Assembly (NCBI RefSeq): GCF_030269365.1
Contig: NZ_BSTF01000016.1
Span: 142,733 to 206,732, forward strand
Length of the DNA stretch: 64,000 nucleotides
Direction of reading: 5' to 3'
Source: Lentzea sp. NBRC 102530
GTDB lineage: Bacteria; Actinomycetota; Actinomycetes; Mycobacteriales; Pseudonocardiaceae
A program made the translations under genes and the position numbers. Position 1 is the stretch's first letter, and every line of letters starts with the position of its first letter. A model generated the notes under the pieces. The model was given only the letters and a program-made list of their open reading frames with translations. It did not search any database and had not been told where the DNA came from. Positions 18,501-25,084 of this stretch are shown one piece after another.

Positions 18501-20168
18501 GCCGAGCCAGTTGCTGCTGCGTCGGCGGAGGTCGGGATCGGAACTCTGACGCAGCGTTTCCCGCCGTTGCAAGGCCAGTTCTTCGCTGCGGGTGCGCGCG
18601 GTTTCTCCGGATCTCGACTTGGCGCCGCGTCTGGAGATACGACGGATCCGTTGGCGCATCCGTTGCAGGGACGCGGGGGTCAGGGACCTGTTGCGCAGGG
18701 CGGCCAGCACCCCGTCCGTCAGGTCCGGATCGTCGTCGTCGAGCGCGCGCAGGAGGCCGTGCTGGATCCCGTCCAGCAGCACCGCCGGAGGCAGACTCAC
18801 CAGGGCGGCCGGCAGGCGGTCGCGCACCAGGCGGCCCTGGACGAAGAAGTCGCCCAGGCGGCGCCACAGCAGGCCGCGGACCTCGTCGCCGAGCACACCC
18901 CGGTTGGCGAGCAGGACGTCCACCAGCAGTTCGGGTGCGAGTTCCGGGGCGCCCTTGCCGAGCAGGCCCAGCGCGGCCTCGTCCGGGTTCGGCTGCAGGC
19001 CGATCCAGTCGCCCAGGCACTGGTCGAGGTACGGGTCGAAGGCCACCGCCGGCAGGGTCGTGCGCTGCCACGCCAGCGCCAGGCCGAAGTCCACGAACGC
19101 CGGGTGGATGAGGCTGTGCTGGCCGCCGGAGGGATCGCCCACCGGCGTCACCATCTGGGTGTCCAGGAAGGTCTTCACGACGCGCGCGATCTCGTCGCGG
19201 TCCTCCCACACGCGGCCGAGCAACGCCTCCAGGTCGACGGCGAGGAAGTCCGCGTTGCCCTTGCCCGTGGTGATCGCGGCCAGCGCGGCGGCGGACAGCG
19301 CGGCCTCCATGCCGAGACCGTGCTTCTCGGCCTCCTTGGCCGCGTTGTCGAACCGGCCTTCGCCCCTGGGCCGGACCAGGGTTTCGCGCAGCAGTTCGGC
19401 ACGGCTGCGCGGGATGGCGCGGGCCGGGCCGGACCTCGTGCCGAGCAGCCAGTCGGTCAGCAGGGAGAGCATGAACGGGTTGGAGGCGACGCTCAGCATG
19501 TTGCCCGACTTGATCTCGGTCAGGGCGTCGGCGGGGGAGGAGCCGCGCATCCCCAGGTAGGTCTCGATGTCCTGCTCGCTCAGCGGCTCGATCGACATCG
19601 TCTCGACCTCGCGCTGCATGGTCTCGTTCAGGTCGTCGATCTCACGCCGGGAAGTGGCGACGACGGTGAATTCGTGCGATCCCGCCACCAGTTGCCAGAT
19701 TAAATTCCACGTCGGGTGGCCTTCGAACTCGCGTTCCAGTTCGTTCAACGCGTCTACCAGGAAGATCACGCGTTTCTGTTTGACGTGCGCCTTCCACAGC
19801 TTCTCGTCGATGCCCATCGGGCGGAGCAGTTTCGCGAATTCCTTGACGCTGAGTCCGTCGACTTTCTGCTGCCGCATTTGGCGGTTGTCGATGAACACGC
19901 ACGGGATCCCGCGGTCGAGGAGTGCGATCGCGTACTGCAGCAGCGCGGTGCTCTTGCCACTGCCCGCACCGCCGATGAGCAGCCAACTCCTGGGCCGGTA
20001 CTCCGCCTTGTCCCTGCGGGTGGACAGCTGGTCCAGCAACGTCTCGAATCGGACGTGCTGAGCGGAGTCGTCCGTTGAATCGCGTACCCGAAAAGTGGGG
20101 GCGAGGTAGTGTTCCACCGTTTTTCCGGCCAGCTTGGCGCGCCAGGGCCCGTACTGCGCAACGCTCAT
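15594..20168 (-). CDS. NLR-like protein: NACHT NTPase - HEAT repeats - nucleoside phosphorylase/nucleosidase domain
   Basis: The product is 1524 residues from ATG 20168, four bases after GAGGAG. A NACHT/STAND NTPase follows a short leader: Walker A GGAGSGKST (residues 66-74), Walker B VIFLVDALNELE (134-145) and sensor-like VVATSRREID. A helical region (about 250-570) precedes some 14 HEAT/PBS repeats (about 573-1005) of consensus VRGSAATALGNIG. A second helical region then leads to a PNP_UDP/MTAN-type domain (1270-1524) with LVGVCGG, VETEAHG (Glu1459 aligns with the catalytic Glu) and VSDLGD (Asp1487 aligns with the catalytic Asp). Known: NACHT proteins act in bacterial antiphage immunity, and PNP-type effectors in other systems destroy ATP. 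Inferred: repeats sense, NACHT oligomerises, PNP acts on nucleotides. A divergent membrane gene lies next to it. Confidence 0.93.
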   Translation of the reverse strand: MSVAQYGPWRAKLAGKTVEHYLAPTFRVRDSTDDSAQHVRFETLLDQLSTRRDKAEYRPRSWLLIGGAGSGKSTALLQYAIALLDRGIPCVFIDNRQMRQQKVDGLSVKEFAKLLRPMGIDEKLWKAHVKQKRVIFLVDALNELEREFEGHPTWNLIWQLVAGSHEFTVVATSRREIDDLNETMQREVETMSIEPLSEQDIETYLGMRGSSPADALTEIKSGNMLSVASNPFMLSLLTDWLLGTRSGPARAIPRSRAELLRETLVRPRGEGRFDNAAKEAEKHGLGMEAALSAAALAAITTGKGNADFLAVDLEALLGRVWEDRDEIARVVKTFLDTQMVTPVGDPSGGQHSLIHPAFVDFGLALAWQRTTLPAVAFDPYLDQCLGDWIGLQPNPDEAALGLLGKGAPELAPELLVDVLLANRGVLGDEVRGLLWRRLGDFFVQGRLVRDRLPAALVSLPPAVLLDGIQHGLLRALDDDDPDLTDGVLAALRNRSLTPASLQRMRQRIRRISRRGAKSRSGETARTRSEELALQRRETLRQSSDPDLRRRSSNWLGTNGNERDVDDLCAATTGDDNGVVRGASATALGSIGSPLAVPVLTTALTDDDAHVRGSAATALGRIGSAHTIPSLTSTLVSALTSALTDAHANVRGSAATALGHIGITRAVPSLTTALTDALTDAYANVRGSAATALGRIGLTRAVPSLTAALSDKDANVRGSAATALGHIGDPKAITALTTALTDDDANVRGSAATALGNIGSSKTILSLSTTLSDKDANVRGSAANALGNIGDPRAIPSLTTALTDDDAHVRGSTANALGNIGDPRAIPPLTTALTDDDASVRGSAATALGNIGSPLAIPALTSTLEDSDAVVRGSAANALGNIGSLVSIPVLTAALTDDDASVRGSAATALGNIGSPLAIPALTTALSDANAYVRSSSANALGRVGDPQATSSLTTALTDEDAYVRGSAATALGNIRSPQAVPALTAMLKDEDAYVRGSAATALGRIGDSETAPALRATIRNPDETYRTRRAAVGALAHLDTEGEEWITGVADRLRRAVHRDRECRALRGAIIDLVARREITPATKKWLVDVIHTDGDPTNRTNALEGLALAGKADVSLIRFVIAPEEPRKDQRPRDPDSGVCGVAAAAVIRAVTERPKFTDALLPHVVRLLLHKDTRLATIASSLSQLRLLPLPHAERMFARITDLVAGRKADNPSFEARMEVQRKELDRRRQVQADVESFTEKPEAVLEGFRVQRRSRFDVDAPKPSDEFHVALLTAVPVESKALYRVLEERGIDTTEVQRDGRYYDVFELTPAGGPPVRVVTTVATEQGGQSAGAVTRDLLAAFRPDLVLLVGVCGGFDERGVKLGDVLFAREVWDYGPEKVRPEGGGLRPQVYRTDEQALRLVTRLETKRRLEQSLDGHALRVKDFASGEKVIAWRDSALRAELLGLSVEIGGVETEAHGMLHTIWEWFKAKKLAGGAMLKCVSDLGDEDMATDKEARQTEAARRAARVALDVAEAFRRADS
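15597..16361 (-). other. PNP_UDP/MTAN-like putative effector domain of the NACHT protein
   Basis: This DNA encodes residues about 1270-1524. The domain opens with FHVALLTAVPVESKALYRVL, as in MTAN-like nucleosidases, followed by the glycine-rich VGVCGGFDERGVKLGDVL ribose/phosphate-site region. It ends with the catalytic-pair motifs VETEAHG and CVSDLGDEDMA. All expected catalytic acids are present, so the domain looks active. Whether it hydrolyses MTA/SAH, NAD or ATP cannot be told from sequence. Confidence 0.8.
17155..18450 (-). repeat. Array of about 14 near-identical 93-bp HEAT repeats inside the NACHT gene
   Basis: Units of about 31 codons repeat in frame. On the plus strand each carries a core like GTGGCGGCGGAGCCGCGGAC. 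Most repeats keep VRGSAATALG almost unchanged, while positions after IG (SPLAI, DPRAI, LTRAV, SSKTI) vary. Two units, near 18120-18160 and 18240-18290, carry short insertions. DNA-level identity implies recent duplication or gene conversion. Confidence 0.9.
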
Positions 20169-20336
20169 TCGCTCCTCGCTGCCCGTGTCCGATCCACCCC
20201 GACGGACAAGTCAAGTTACCACGGTGGAGTTCGGGAAAATGGGTGTTGCGGATGGTGCCCGGAAGAGGACGTTCCGTTGCCCGTCGACATCCGGGGCGAT
20301 CATGACCGAGGATGGTGCGGGCGAAGAGGGGGACGA

Positions 20337-20894
20337 ATGGCGGAAGGTGACATCAGCGTCGCGAAGGTGCTGACGCTGGAGTACGAGCGGTTGAAGGAAG
20401 AGCAGAAGACGAGGATCGGGTTCCGGGACAACCTGGTCTACGCGACGCTCGCGTCGATGGCCGCCGTGGTGGCGGCGACGCTCAGCGCGAAGGGCCAGGC
20501 GAACCTCGCCCTGCTGCTGCCACCGGTCGCCCTGCTGCTCGGCTGGACCTACCTGGTCAACGACGAGAAGATCTCCGCCGCCGGTCGTTACATCCGCACG
20601 GAACTCGCGCCCCGGCTGGCCGCGCACCTGCCCGAGGGCACGCTGGTGTTCGGCTGGGAGTCGTTCCACCGCGGTGACCGGCGCCGCCGCACGCGCAAGG
20701 TCCTGCAGCTCGCCGTGGACCTCGGCATGTTCTGCCTGGCGCCGACGGCCGCGCTGGTCGTCTACTGGGCGTCGGGTCCCAGGACCGTCGTGTACATGTC
20801 CGTGTCGATCGTGGAGGCACTGGCCGTCATCGGGCTCGCGGTGCACCTGGTCGTGTATGCCGACCTGGCCCACCACGAGGACACTCCCGGCTGA
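20337..20894 (+). CDS. Four-span membrane protein divergent from the NACHT gene
   Basis: The product is 185 residues; ATG 20337 follows GAAGAGGGGG. An N-terminal amphipathic helix (VAKVLTLEYERLKEEQKTRIGFRDN) precedes paired spans (VYATLASMAAVVAATLSA, LALLLPPVALLLGWTYLV), a soluble loop with ARG-rich RGDRRRRTRK, and two more spans. The layout recalls small membrane proteins found beside signalling or defence NTPases, but I cannot assign a family. It shares an intergenic region of about 170 bp with the NACHT gene, which suggests linked function. Confidence 0.8.
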   Translation: MAEGDISVAKVLTLEYERLKEEQKTRIGFRDNLVYATLASMAAVVAATLSAKGQANLALLLPPVALLLGWTYLVNDEKISAAGRYIRTELAPRLAAHLPEGTLVFGWESFHRGDRRRRTRKVLQLAVDLGMFCLAPTAALVVYWASGPRTVVYMSVSIVEALAVIGLAVHLVVYADLAHHEDTPG

Positions 20895-21731
20895 TCAGGT
20901 GCCCCAGAGCCCCGACGGCGGCGCGGGGGACGACGTGGCGGTGGCGTCCGTCGTCACCGGGGCGCCGCCGATGAACTTCGTCAGGCCCGTGCCGTGTTCG
21001 ACGCGGCCGGGGAACGGGTCGCCGGCGGTGGCTCTGGTCAGCTGCTGCATCGGCAGGCCGCGGTGCGAGGCCATGATCACGAAGTTGCCGAAGCGGCGGC
21101 CGCGGAACACGCCCGGTTCGGCCATCACGCAGACGTGCTCGAACACGTCGCGCACGGTGGCGCACTGGGAGCGGGCGAACTGGAGACCGTTGCCGTCGCC
21201 GATGTTCGCGGCGTAGATGCCGTCCGGGGCCAGCGCGGCGGACGCCTGGCGCACGAACTCCACCGACGTCAGGTGCGCGGGGGTGCGGGCGCCCGCGAAG
21301 CAGTCCGACACGATCAGGTCGAACGAGCCGGGACGGGCCTTGACCAGCACCGCGCGGGCGTCGCCCGTGGTGATCCGCACGCGGGAGGGCGGCGGCAGCT
21401 CGCGGCGGATGAACGCGATCAGGCCCGCGTCGATCTCCGCCACCTGCTGAGACGCGCGAGGCAGTAGATCGGCCACGTAGCGCGCTAGCGTGAGAGCGCC
21501 ACCACCGAGGTGGAGCACACGTGAGGGCGCGGTGAGATCGACGATGTGACCCAGCCTGCGGACGTACTCGAACTCCAGGTAGGTCGGGTCGTCCAGGTCC
21601 ACATGCGACTGTGGGGTTCCGTTGACCCGCAACGTCCAGGAGTTCCGTCCACCGAGGTCGGGGACCAGCTCCGCCACGCCGGAGTCGATCGACTCGGTGA
21701 TCGCCTCTGTGTCGGGCCGTTGTCTTCCCAC
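20895..21731 (-). CDS. Spermidine synthase-like methyltransferase-fold protein
   Basis: The product is 278 residues. A Rossmann domain has the SpeE-type motif VLHLGGGALTLARYVAD, acidic EIDAGLIAFIRREL, TGDARAVL, then FDLIVSDCFAGARTPAHLTSVEF and an FGNFVIMASHRGLP strand. The N-terminal substrate domain of true spermidine synthases is short here, and a Pro/Ala-rich tail follows. Such proteins are often annotated as fused or spermidine-synthase-like, without proven polyamine activity. Its stop abuts the stop of the convergent membrane gene with no spacing. Confidence 0.85.
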   Translation of the reverse strand: MGRQRPDTEAITESIDSGVAELVPDLGGRNSWTLRVNGTPQSHVDLDDPTYLEFEYVRRLGHIVDLTAPSRVLHLGGGALTLARYVADLLPRASQQVAEIDAGLIAFIRRELPPPSRVRITTGDARAVLVKARPGSFDLIVSDCFAGARTPAHLTSVEFVRQASAALAPDGIYAANIGDGNGLQFARSQCATVRDVFEHVCVMAEPGVFRGRRFGNFVIMASHRGLPMQQLTRATAGDPFPGRVEHGTGLTKFIGGAPVTTDATATSSPAPPSGLWGT

Positions 21732-21777
21732 TGCTCTATTGTCTCACCGCGTGTGTCAGCTCTGAGGAGGAACCCAA

Positions 21778-22131
21778 GTGCAGGTCATCGCAGGCGTTCT
21801 GCTCGCCCTCGTGGCGTTGATCCACATCTACATCGTGGTGCTGGAGATGTTCCTCTGGACGACCCCGCGCGGGCAGAAGGCGTTCGGCCTGACGCCCGAG
21901 TTCGCGCAGGAGTCCAAGGCGCTCGCGGCGAACCAGGGCCTGTACAACGGGTTCCTCGCGGCCGGTCTGATCTACGCGCTCATCCGCCAGGACTTCGGCG
22001 CGTCCGTGCTGTTCACGGTGTTCGTGATCGTCGCGGGCGTCTACGGCACGTTCACGGCGAGCCGGAAGATCTTCTTCGTGCAGGTGGTGCCGGGTTCGCT
22101 GGCGCTGCTCTTCGTGCTGCTGGCCGGCTAG
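21778..22131 (+). CDS. DUF1304 family membrane protein
   Basis: The product is 117 residues; GTG 21778 follows GAGGAGG. Four predicted spans include the family opening IAGVLLALVALIHIYIVVLEMFLW, then LYNGFLAAGLIYALI, VLFTVFVIVAGVYGTFTA and VPGSLALLFVLLAG. Function is unknown in the family. The 3' end overlaps the convergent YibE/F gene by 80 bp. Confidence 0.88.
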   Translation: MQVIAGVLLALVALIHIYIVVLEMFLWTTPRGQKAFGLTPEFAQESKALAANQGLYNGFLAAGLIYALIRQDFGASVLFTVFVIVAGVYGTFTASRKIFFVQVVPGSLALLFVLLAG

Positions 22132-23443
22132 GCCGCACCCACGGCCCCTTGTCGGGGTCGTAGCCGGTGAACAGGTCGCCCTCGATGCGCGCGGGCCGGG
22201 GCTCCGGCTTCGCGCGCTTCACCGTCTTCGGCGCAGGTTCGGGTTCCGAGGGTTCCGGTTCGGGTGCCGCGATCGGGGTGACCTCCTGGCGCACCGCGAC
22301 CAGCGCGGCGAGCGCCGTCGTGACCGGGATCGCCGCCACCAGGCCGATGCTGCCGACCAGGGTCCGGACGATCTCCTGCGCGATCTGCTGCGCGGTCAGG
22401 ATCTCGCCCATCGAGCGGCCGGCCAGCGAGATCGCCAGCAGCAACGGCAGCGCGGCACCCGCGTAGGCCATCACCAGCGTGTTCACCACGGACGACATGT
22501 GGTCGCGGCCGATCCGCGAGCCCGCCGCGAACAGCTCCCGCCAGGTCAGCTCGTCGTTCGCCCGCCGCAGCTCCCACACGGCACTGGTCTGCGTGACCGT
22601 GACGTCGTCCAGCACGCCCAGCGCGCCGATCAACGTGCCCGCGAGCAGCAGGCCGCGGGTGTCGATGTCGGTGCCGAGCAGCCGGACGAGGTTCGCGGTG
22701 TCGTCGTCCAGGCCGGTCAGGTTCGACAGCGCCGAGAACAACGCGCCCAGCACCCCGATCAGCGCGAGGCTGACCATCGTGCCCAGCACGGCCGTCGACG
22801 TGCGCGCCGAGACCCCGTGCGTCAGGTACAGCACCACGAACATGATCAGTCCGGCGCCGACCACCGCCACCATCAGCGGGTTCTCGCCCGCCAGGATCGA
22901 CGGCATGATGAACAGCACCAGCACCACGAAGCTCAGCAGCAACGCGCCCAGCGCCGCGAGTCCCTGCCAGCGCCCGAGCAGCAGCACGGCGGCCGCGAAC
23001 AGCAGCGCCAGCACCGCGAGCGACCAGCCGCGCTGGTAGTCGACGATCTGGTACGACTCGGCGGCCTGCGGCTGGGTGCCCGAATAGGACAGCACGACCT
23101 CGTCGCCCAGCTCGAAGCTCGGCGCGCCGGGCCCCTTCACGCTCGGGATCGTGATGCTCTGGCCGGGCGAGGGGCCGTCGGTCATCTTCACGGTGATCGC
23201 GACGCACTTCTCACCGCAGTTCTCGGCGAGACCCGTGACGACGGCCTCGACCGGCGTCTGGTTGAGGCCGACCTCGGCGCCGGTCTTCTGCTCGACCCCG
23301 AACGGGTAGAGCAGCGCCGCGCCGACGATCGTGGCCAGCGCCAGCGGCACCAGCAGCCACACCAGCAACGTGCGCACGCGCTGCGATGCCGGTTCCTCGC
23401 TCAGCGCGTGGCTATGCCCGTGACCGTGACCCACGCGCGACAT
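22052..23443 (-). CDS. YibE/F family membrane protein
   Basis: The product is 463 residues. A His-rich N terminus (VGHGHGHSHALSEE) and one span precede an extracytoplasmic OB-like region with a Cys pair (ENCGEKCVAITV). The multi-span YibE/F domain follows, with GALGVLDDVTVTQTSAVWELRRAN as signature. The C terminus is Pro/Glu- then Arg/Ala-rich and reaches into the antisense of the DUF1304 gene. The ATG lies inside nadR (32-bp overlap), so it is probably the third cistron of pnuC-nadR-yibEF. The family has been proposed to be transporters; no substrate is established. Confidence 0.9.
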   Translation of the reverse strand: MSRVGHGHGHSHALSEEPASQRVRTLLVWLLVPLALATIVGAALLYPFGVEQKTGAEVGLNQTPVEAVVTGLAENCGEKCVAITVKMTDGPSPGQSITIPSVKGPGAPSFELGDEVVLSYSGTQPQAAESYQIVDYQRGWSLAVLALLFAAAVLLLGRWQGLAALGALLLSFVVLVLFIMPSILAGENPLMVAVVGAGLIMFVVLYLTHGVSARTSTAVLGTMVSLALIGVLGALFSALSNLTGLDDDTANLVRLLGTDIDTRGLLLAGTLIGALGVLDDVTVTQTSAVWELRRANDELTWRELFAAGSRIGRDHMSSVVNTLVMAYAGAALPLLLAISLAGRSMGEILTAQQIAQEIVRTLVGSIGLVAAIPVTTALAALVAVRQEVTPIAAPEPEPSEPEPAPKTVKRAKPEPRPARIEGDLFTGYDPDKGPWVRPSRPAARRAAPANPAPPARRRSSGSP

Positions 23444-24473
23444 CCTGCCGCATGAGGTGTTCGATCGCGGTCACGGCGGTGGCGAACCTGTCCCGGGTGA
23501 GCTTGAGCCACGGCACCCCGCGCGCCGCGAGCTCCCGTTCGAACACGCCGGTCATCCACGAGCGCAGGTGCTCGCCGTCGCGCCAGCCGTCCTGTTCGAA
23601 CGGAACGCCCACGTGGTCGGTCAGCAGGTACAGGTCCGGTTCGCTGCCCAGGGGGATCTCCGGCCGGAACCCCAGGTAGCGCTCGCCCCAGACGGTGGCG
23701 GCGAACGCGTCGTTGTCCGCGATCACGAGCGGCGCGGTCTCGGCCTGGATCCGGCGTTCCTGTTCGTGCGCGACGTCTTCGAAGTCGCCCAGCGTCCACA
23801 CCAGACCGTCCAGGGTGGCGTCCGGCGCGAACGACCGGGCGGCGGTCAGCTTGTGCTCGGTGTGCTCGCGGCCGTACTCGGCGATCCAGGGCGCTCCGAA
23901 GTGGTCGGCCAGCTGCTTCGACAACGTGGTGGTGCCGGTGCTCTCCGCGCCGAGCACCACGACCTTCCGGCCCAGTCCGCGCCGGGTGGCGGGAGCGAGG
24001 TGGTGCCAGTTCGCCACCGGGTCGGTGCGCACGGCCGTGCCGGAGACCGGGTGGGTGAGGCGGTCGAGGTCGACCAGCACGTGCCGGGCGCCGAGCCGGC
24101 GGGCGAGTTCGTCGCCGTACTTCTCGCTGGAGAACACGGCGTCGACGCGGGCGTTGCCCGGTTCGCCGTCCGCGATGGCCCTTCTGGCCAGCACCGCGCG
24201 GGTGAGGGCGACGTGCAGGTCCCAGATCTCGTCGGAGTCGAAGTCCATCGGGTGGTCGTCGAGGTCGCCGATGATCCGCACACCTGGCGTCTGCGCGTGC
24301 GTCTCCGTCAGCCAGCGCACGCGGTGTTCGAGCGGGATCGTTTCGTGCGAAGCGGCCAGAACGGTCACGGTCGTGCGTTCGCTGCTGGCCGCCGCCATCT
24401 CGACGAGGTGGTGATGTCCGTTGTGCGGTGGGTAGAACTTCCCGAGCACCAGCGCGTGCGCGAACTCCTTCAC
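23412..24473 (-). CDS. nadR: NadR-like NMN adenylyltransferase / ribosylnicotinamide kinase
   Basis: The product is 353 residues from GTG 24473, overlapping the pnuC stop. The N-terminal nucleotidyltransferase carries LVLGKFYPPHNGHHHLVEMA (the HxGH motif as HNGH) and VFSSEKYGDELA. The C-terminal kinase carries P-loop VVLGAESTGTTTLSKQL and FAATVWGERYLGFRP. Together these phosphorylate nicotinamide riboside and adenylate NMN to NAD. No N-terminal repressor helix-turn-helix is present, unlike enterobacterial NadR. Coupling to pnuC fits uptake followed by trapping. Confidence 0.93.
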   Translation of the reverse strand: MKEFAHALVLGKFYPPHNGHHHLVEMAAASSERTTVTVLAASHETIPLEHRVRWLTETHAQTPGVRIIGDLDDHPMDFDSDEIWDLHVALTRAVLARRAIADGEPGNARVDAVFSSEKYGDELARRLGARHVLVDLDRLTHPVSGTAVRTDPVANWHHLAPATRRGLGRKVVVLGAESTGTTTLSKQLADHFGAPWIAEYGREHTEHKLTAARSFAPDATLDGLVWTLGDFEDVAHEQERRIQAETAPLVIADNDAFAATVWGERYLGFRPEIPLGSEPDLYLLTDHVGVPFEQDGWRDGEHLRSWMTGVFERELAARGVPWLKLTRDRFATAVTAIEHLMRQDVARGSRSRA

Positions 24474-25039
24474 GCGGGCACCTCGGTGGTCCTGATGTCC
24501 TTCGTCCAGCTGCGCAGGCCGATCACGCACAGCACCATGAACCCCACGTACAACACGGCCGTCAGGTACAGCTCCTTGTAGGCGTACAGCGGCACGTAGA
24601 TGATGTCCGCGGCGATCCACAGCCACCAGCACTCGACCTTCTTGCGCGTCTGGCCCCAGGTCGCGAGCAGCGACAGCACGGTCGTGATCGCGTCCCAGAA
24701 CGGCACCGTCGACCCGTTGCTGACGAGGATCCAGTGCAGCAGCGCGGTGCCGAGCACGCCGGCCACCGCGAGCCACAGCCACTGCGTCCGGGTCGTGCGG
24801 CTGACGTGCAACGTCGAGTGCTGCTCGCCGCCGCGCACCCACGCCCACCAGCCGTAGAGCGCGAGTGCCATGTAGACGATCTGGAGGCCGGAGTCGGCGT
24901 ACAGGCCGCTGCCCCAGAACAGCACGAGGAACGCCACGTTGTTGGCGATCCCGATGGGCCAGTTCCACGGGTTCTGGCGCGCGACCAGCCACACGCACAG
25001 TGCGCCGGTGATGAAGCCTGCTACCTCAATGGGTGACAC
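24470..25039 (-). CDS. pnuC: PnuC nicotinamide riboside transporter
   Basis: The product is 189 residues; GTG 25039 is five bases from AAGGAG. About seven spans include the N-terminal ITGALCVWLVARQNPWNWPIG and the PnuC signature stretch VECWWLWIAADIIYVPLYAYKELYLTAVLY, the latter holding the conserved Trp/Asp/Tyr residues of the substrate channel. PnuC allows facilitated diffusion, with trapping by the NadR kinase encoded just downstream. Confidence 0.95.
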   Translation of the reverse strand: MSPIEVAGFITGALCVWLVARQNPWNWPIGIANNVAFLVLFWGSGLYADSGLQIVYMALALYGWWAWVRGGEQHSTLHVSRTTRTQWLWLAVAGVLGTALLHWILVSNGSTVPFWDAITTVLSLLATWGQTRKKVECWWLWIAADIIYVPLYAYKELYLTAVLYVGFMVLCVIGLRSWTKDIRTTEVPA

Positions 25040-25058
25040 GTGCGCTCCTTGACCGCCG

Positions 25059-25076
25059 TTCGAACATGTGTTCGAA
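25059..25076 (+). promoter_or_regulatory. LexA (SOS) box overlapping the radical SAM promoter
   Basis: TTCGAACATGTGTTCGAA is an inverted repeat that contains the Gram-positive/actinobacterial SOS consensus CGAAC-N4-GTTCG exactly. A TTGACC at 25049-25054 and a TCGAAT at 25072-25077, 17 bases apart, could be the -35 and -10, placing the transcript start at or next to GTG 25085 (leaderless). LexA bound here would cover the core promoter. Confidence 0.85.
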
Positions 25077-25084
25077 TCGGTGTT

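Noticed and set aside
17383..19703. Long plus-strand frames opposite the NACHT-HEAT gene
   Set aside because: They are created by the repeats and high GC; they repeat Val/Ala/Gly patterns with no ribosome site, while the minus strand encodes coherent domains.
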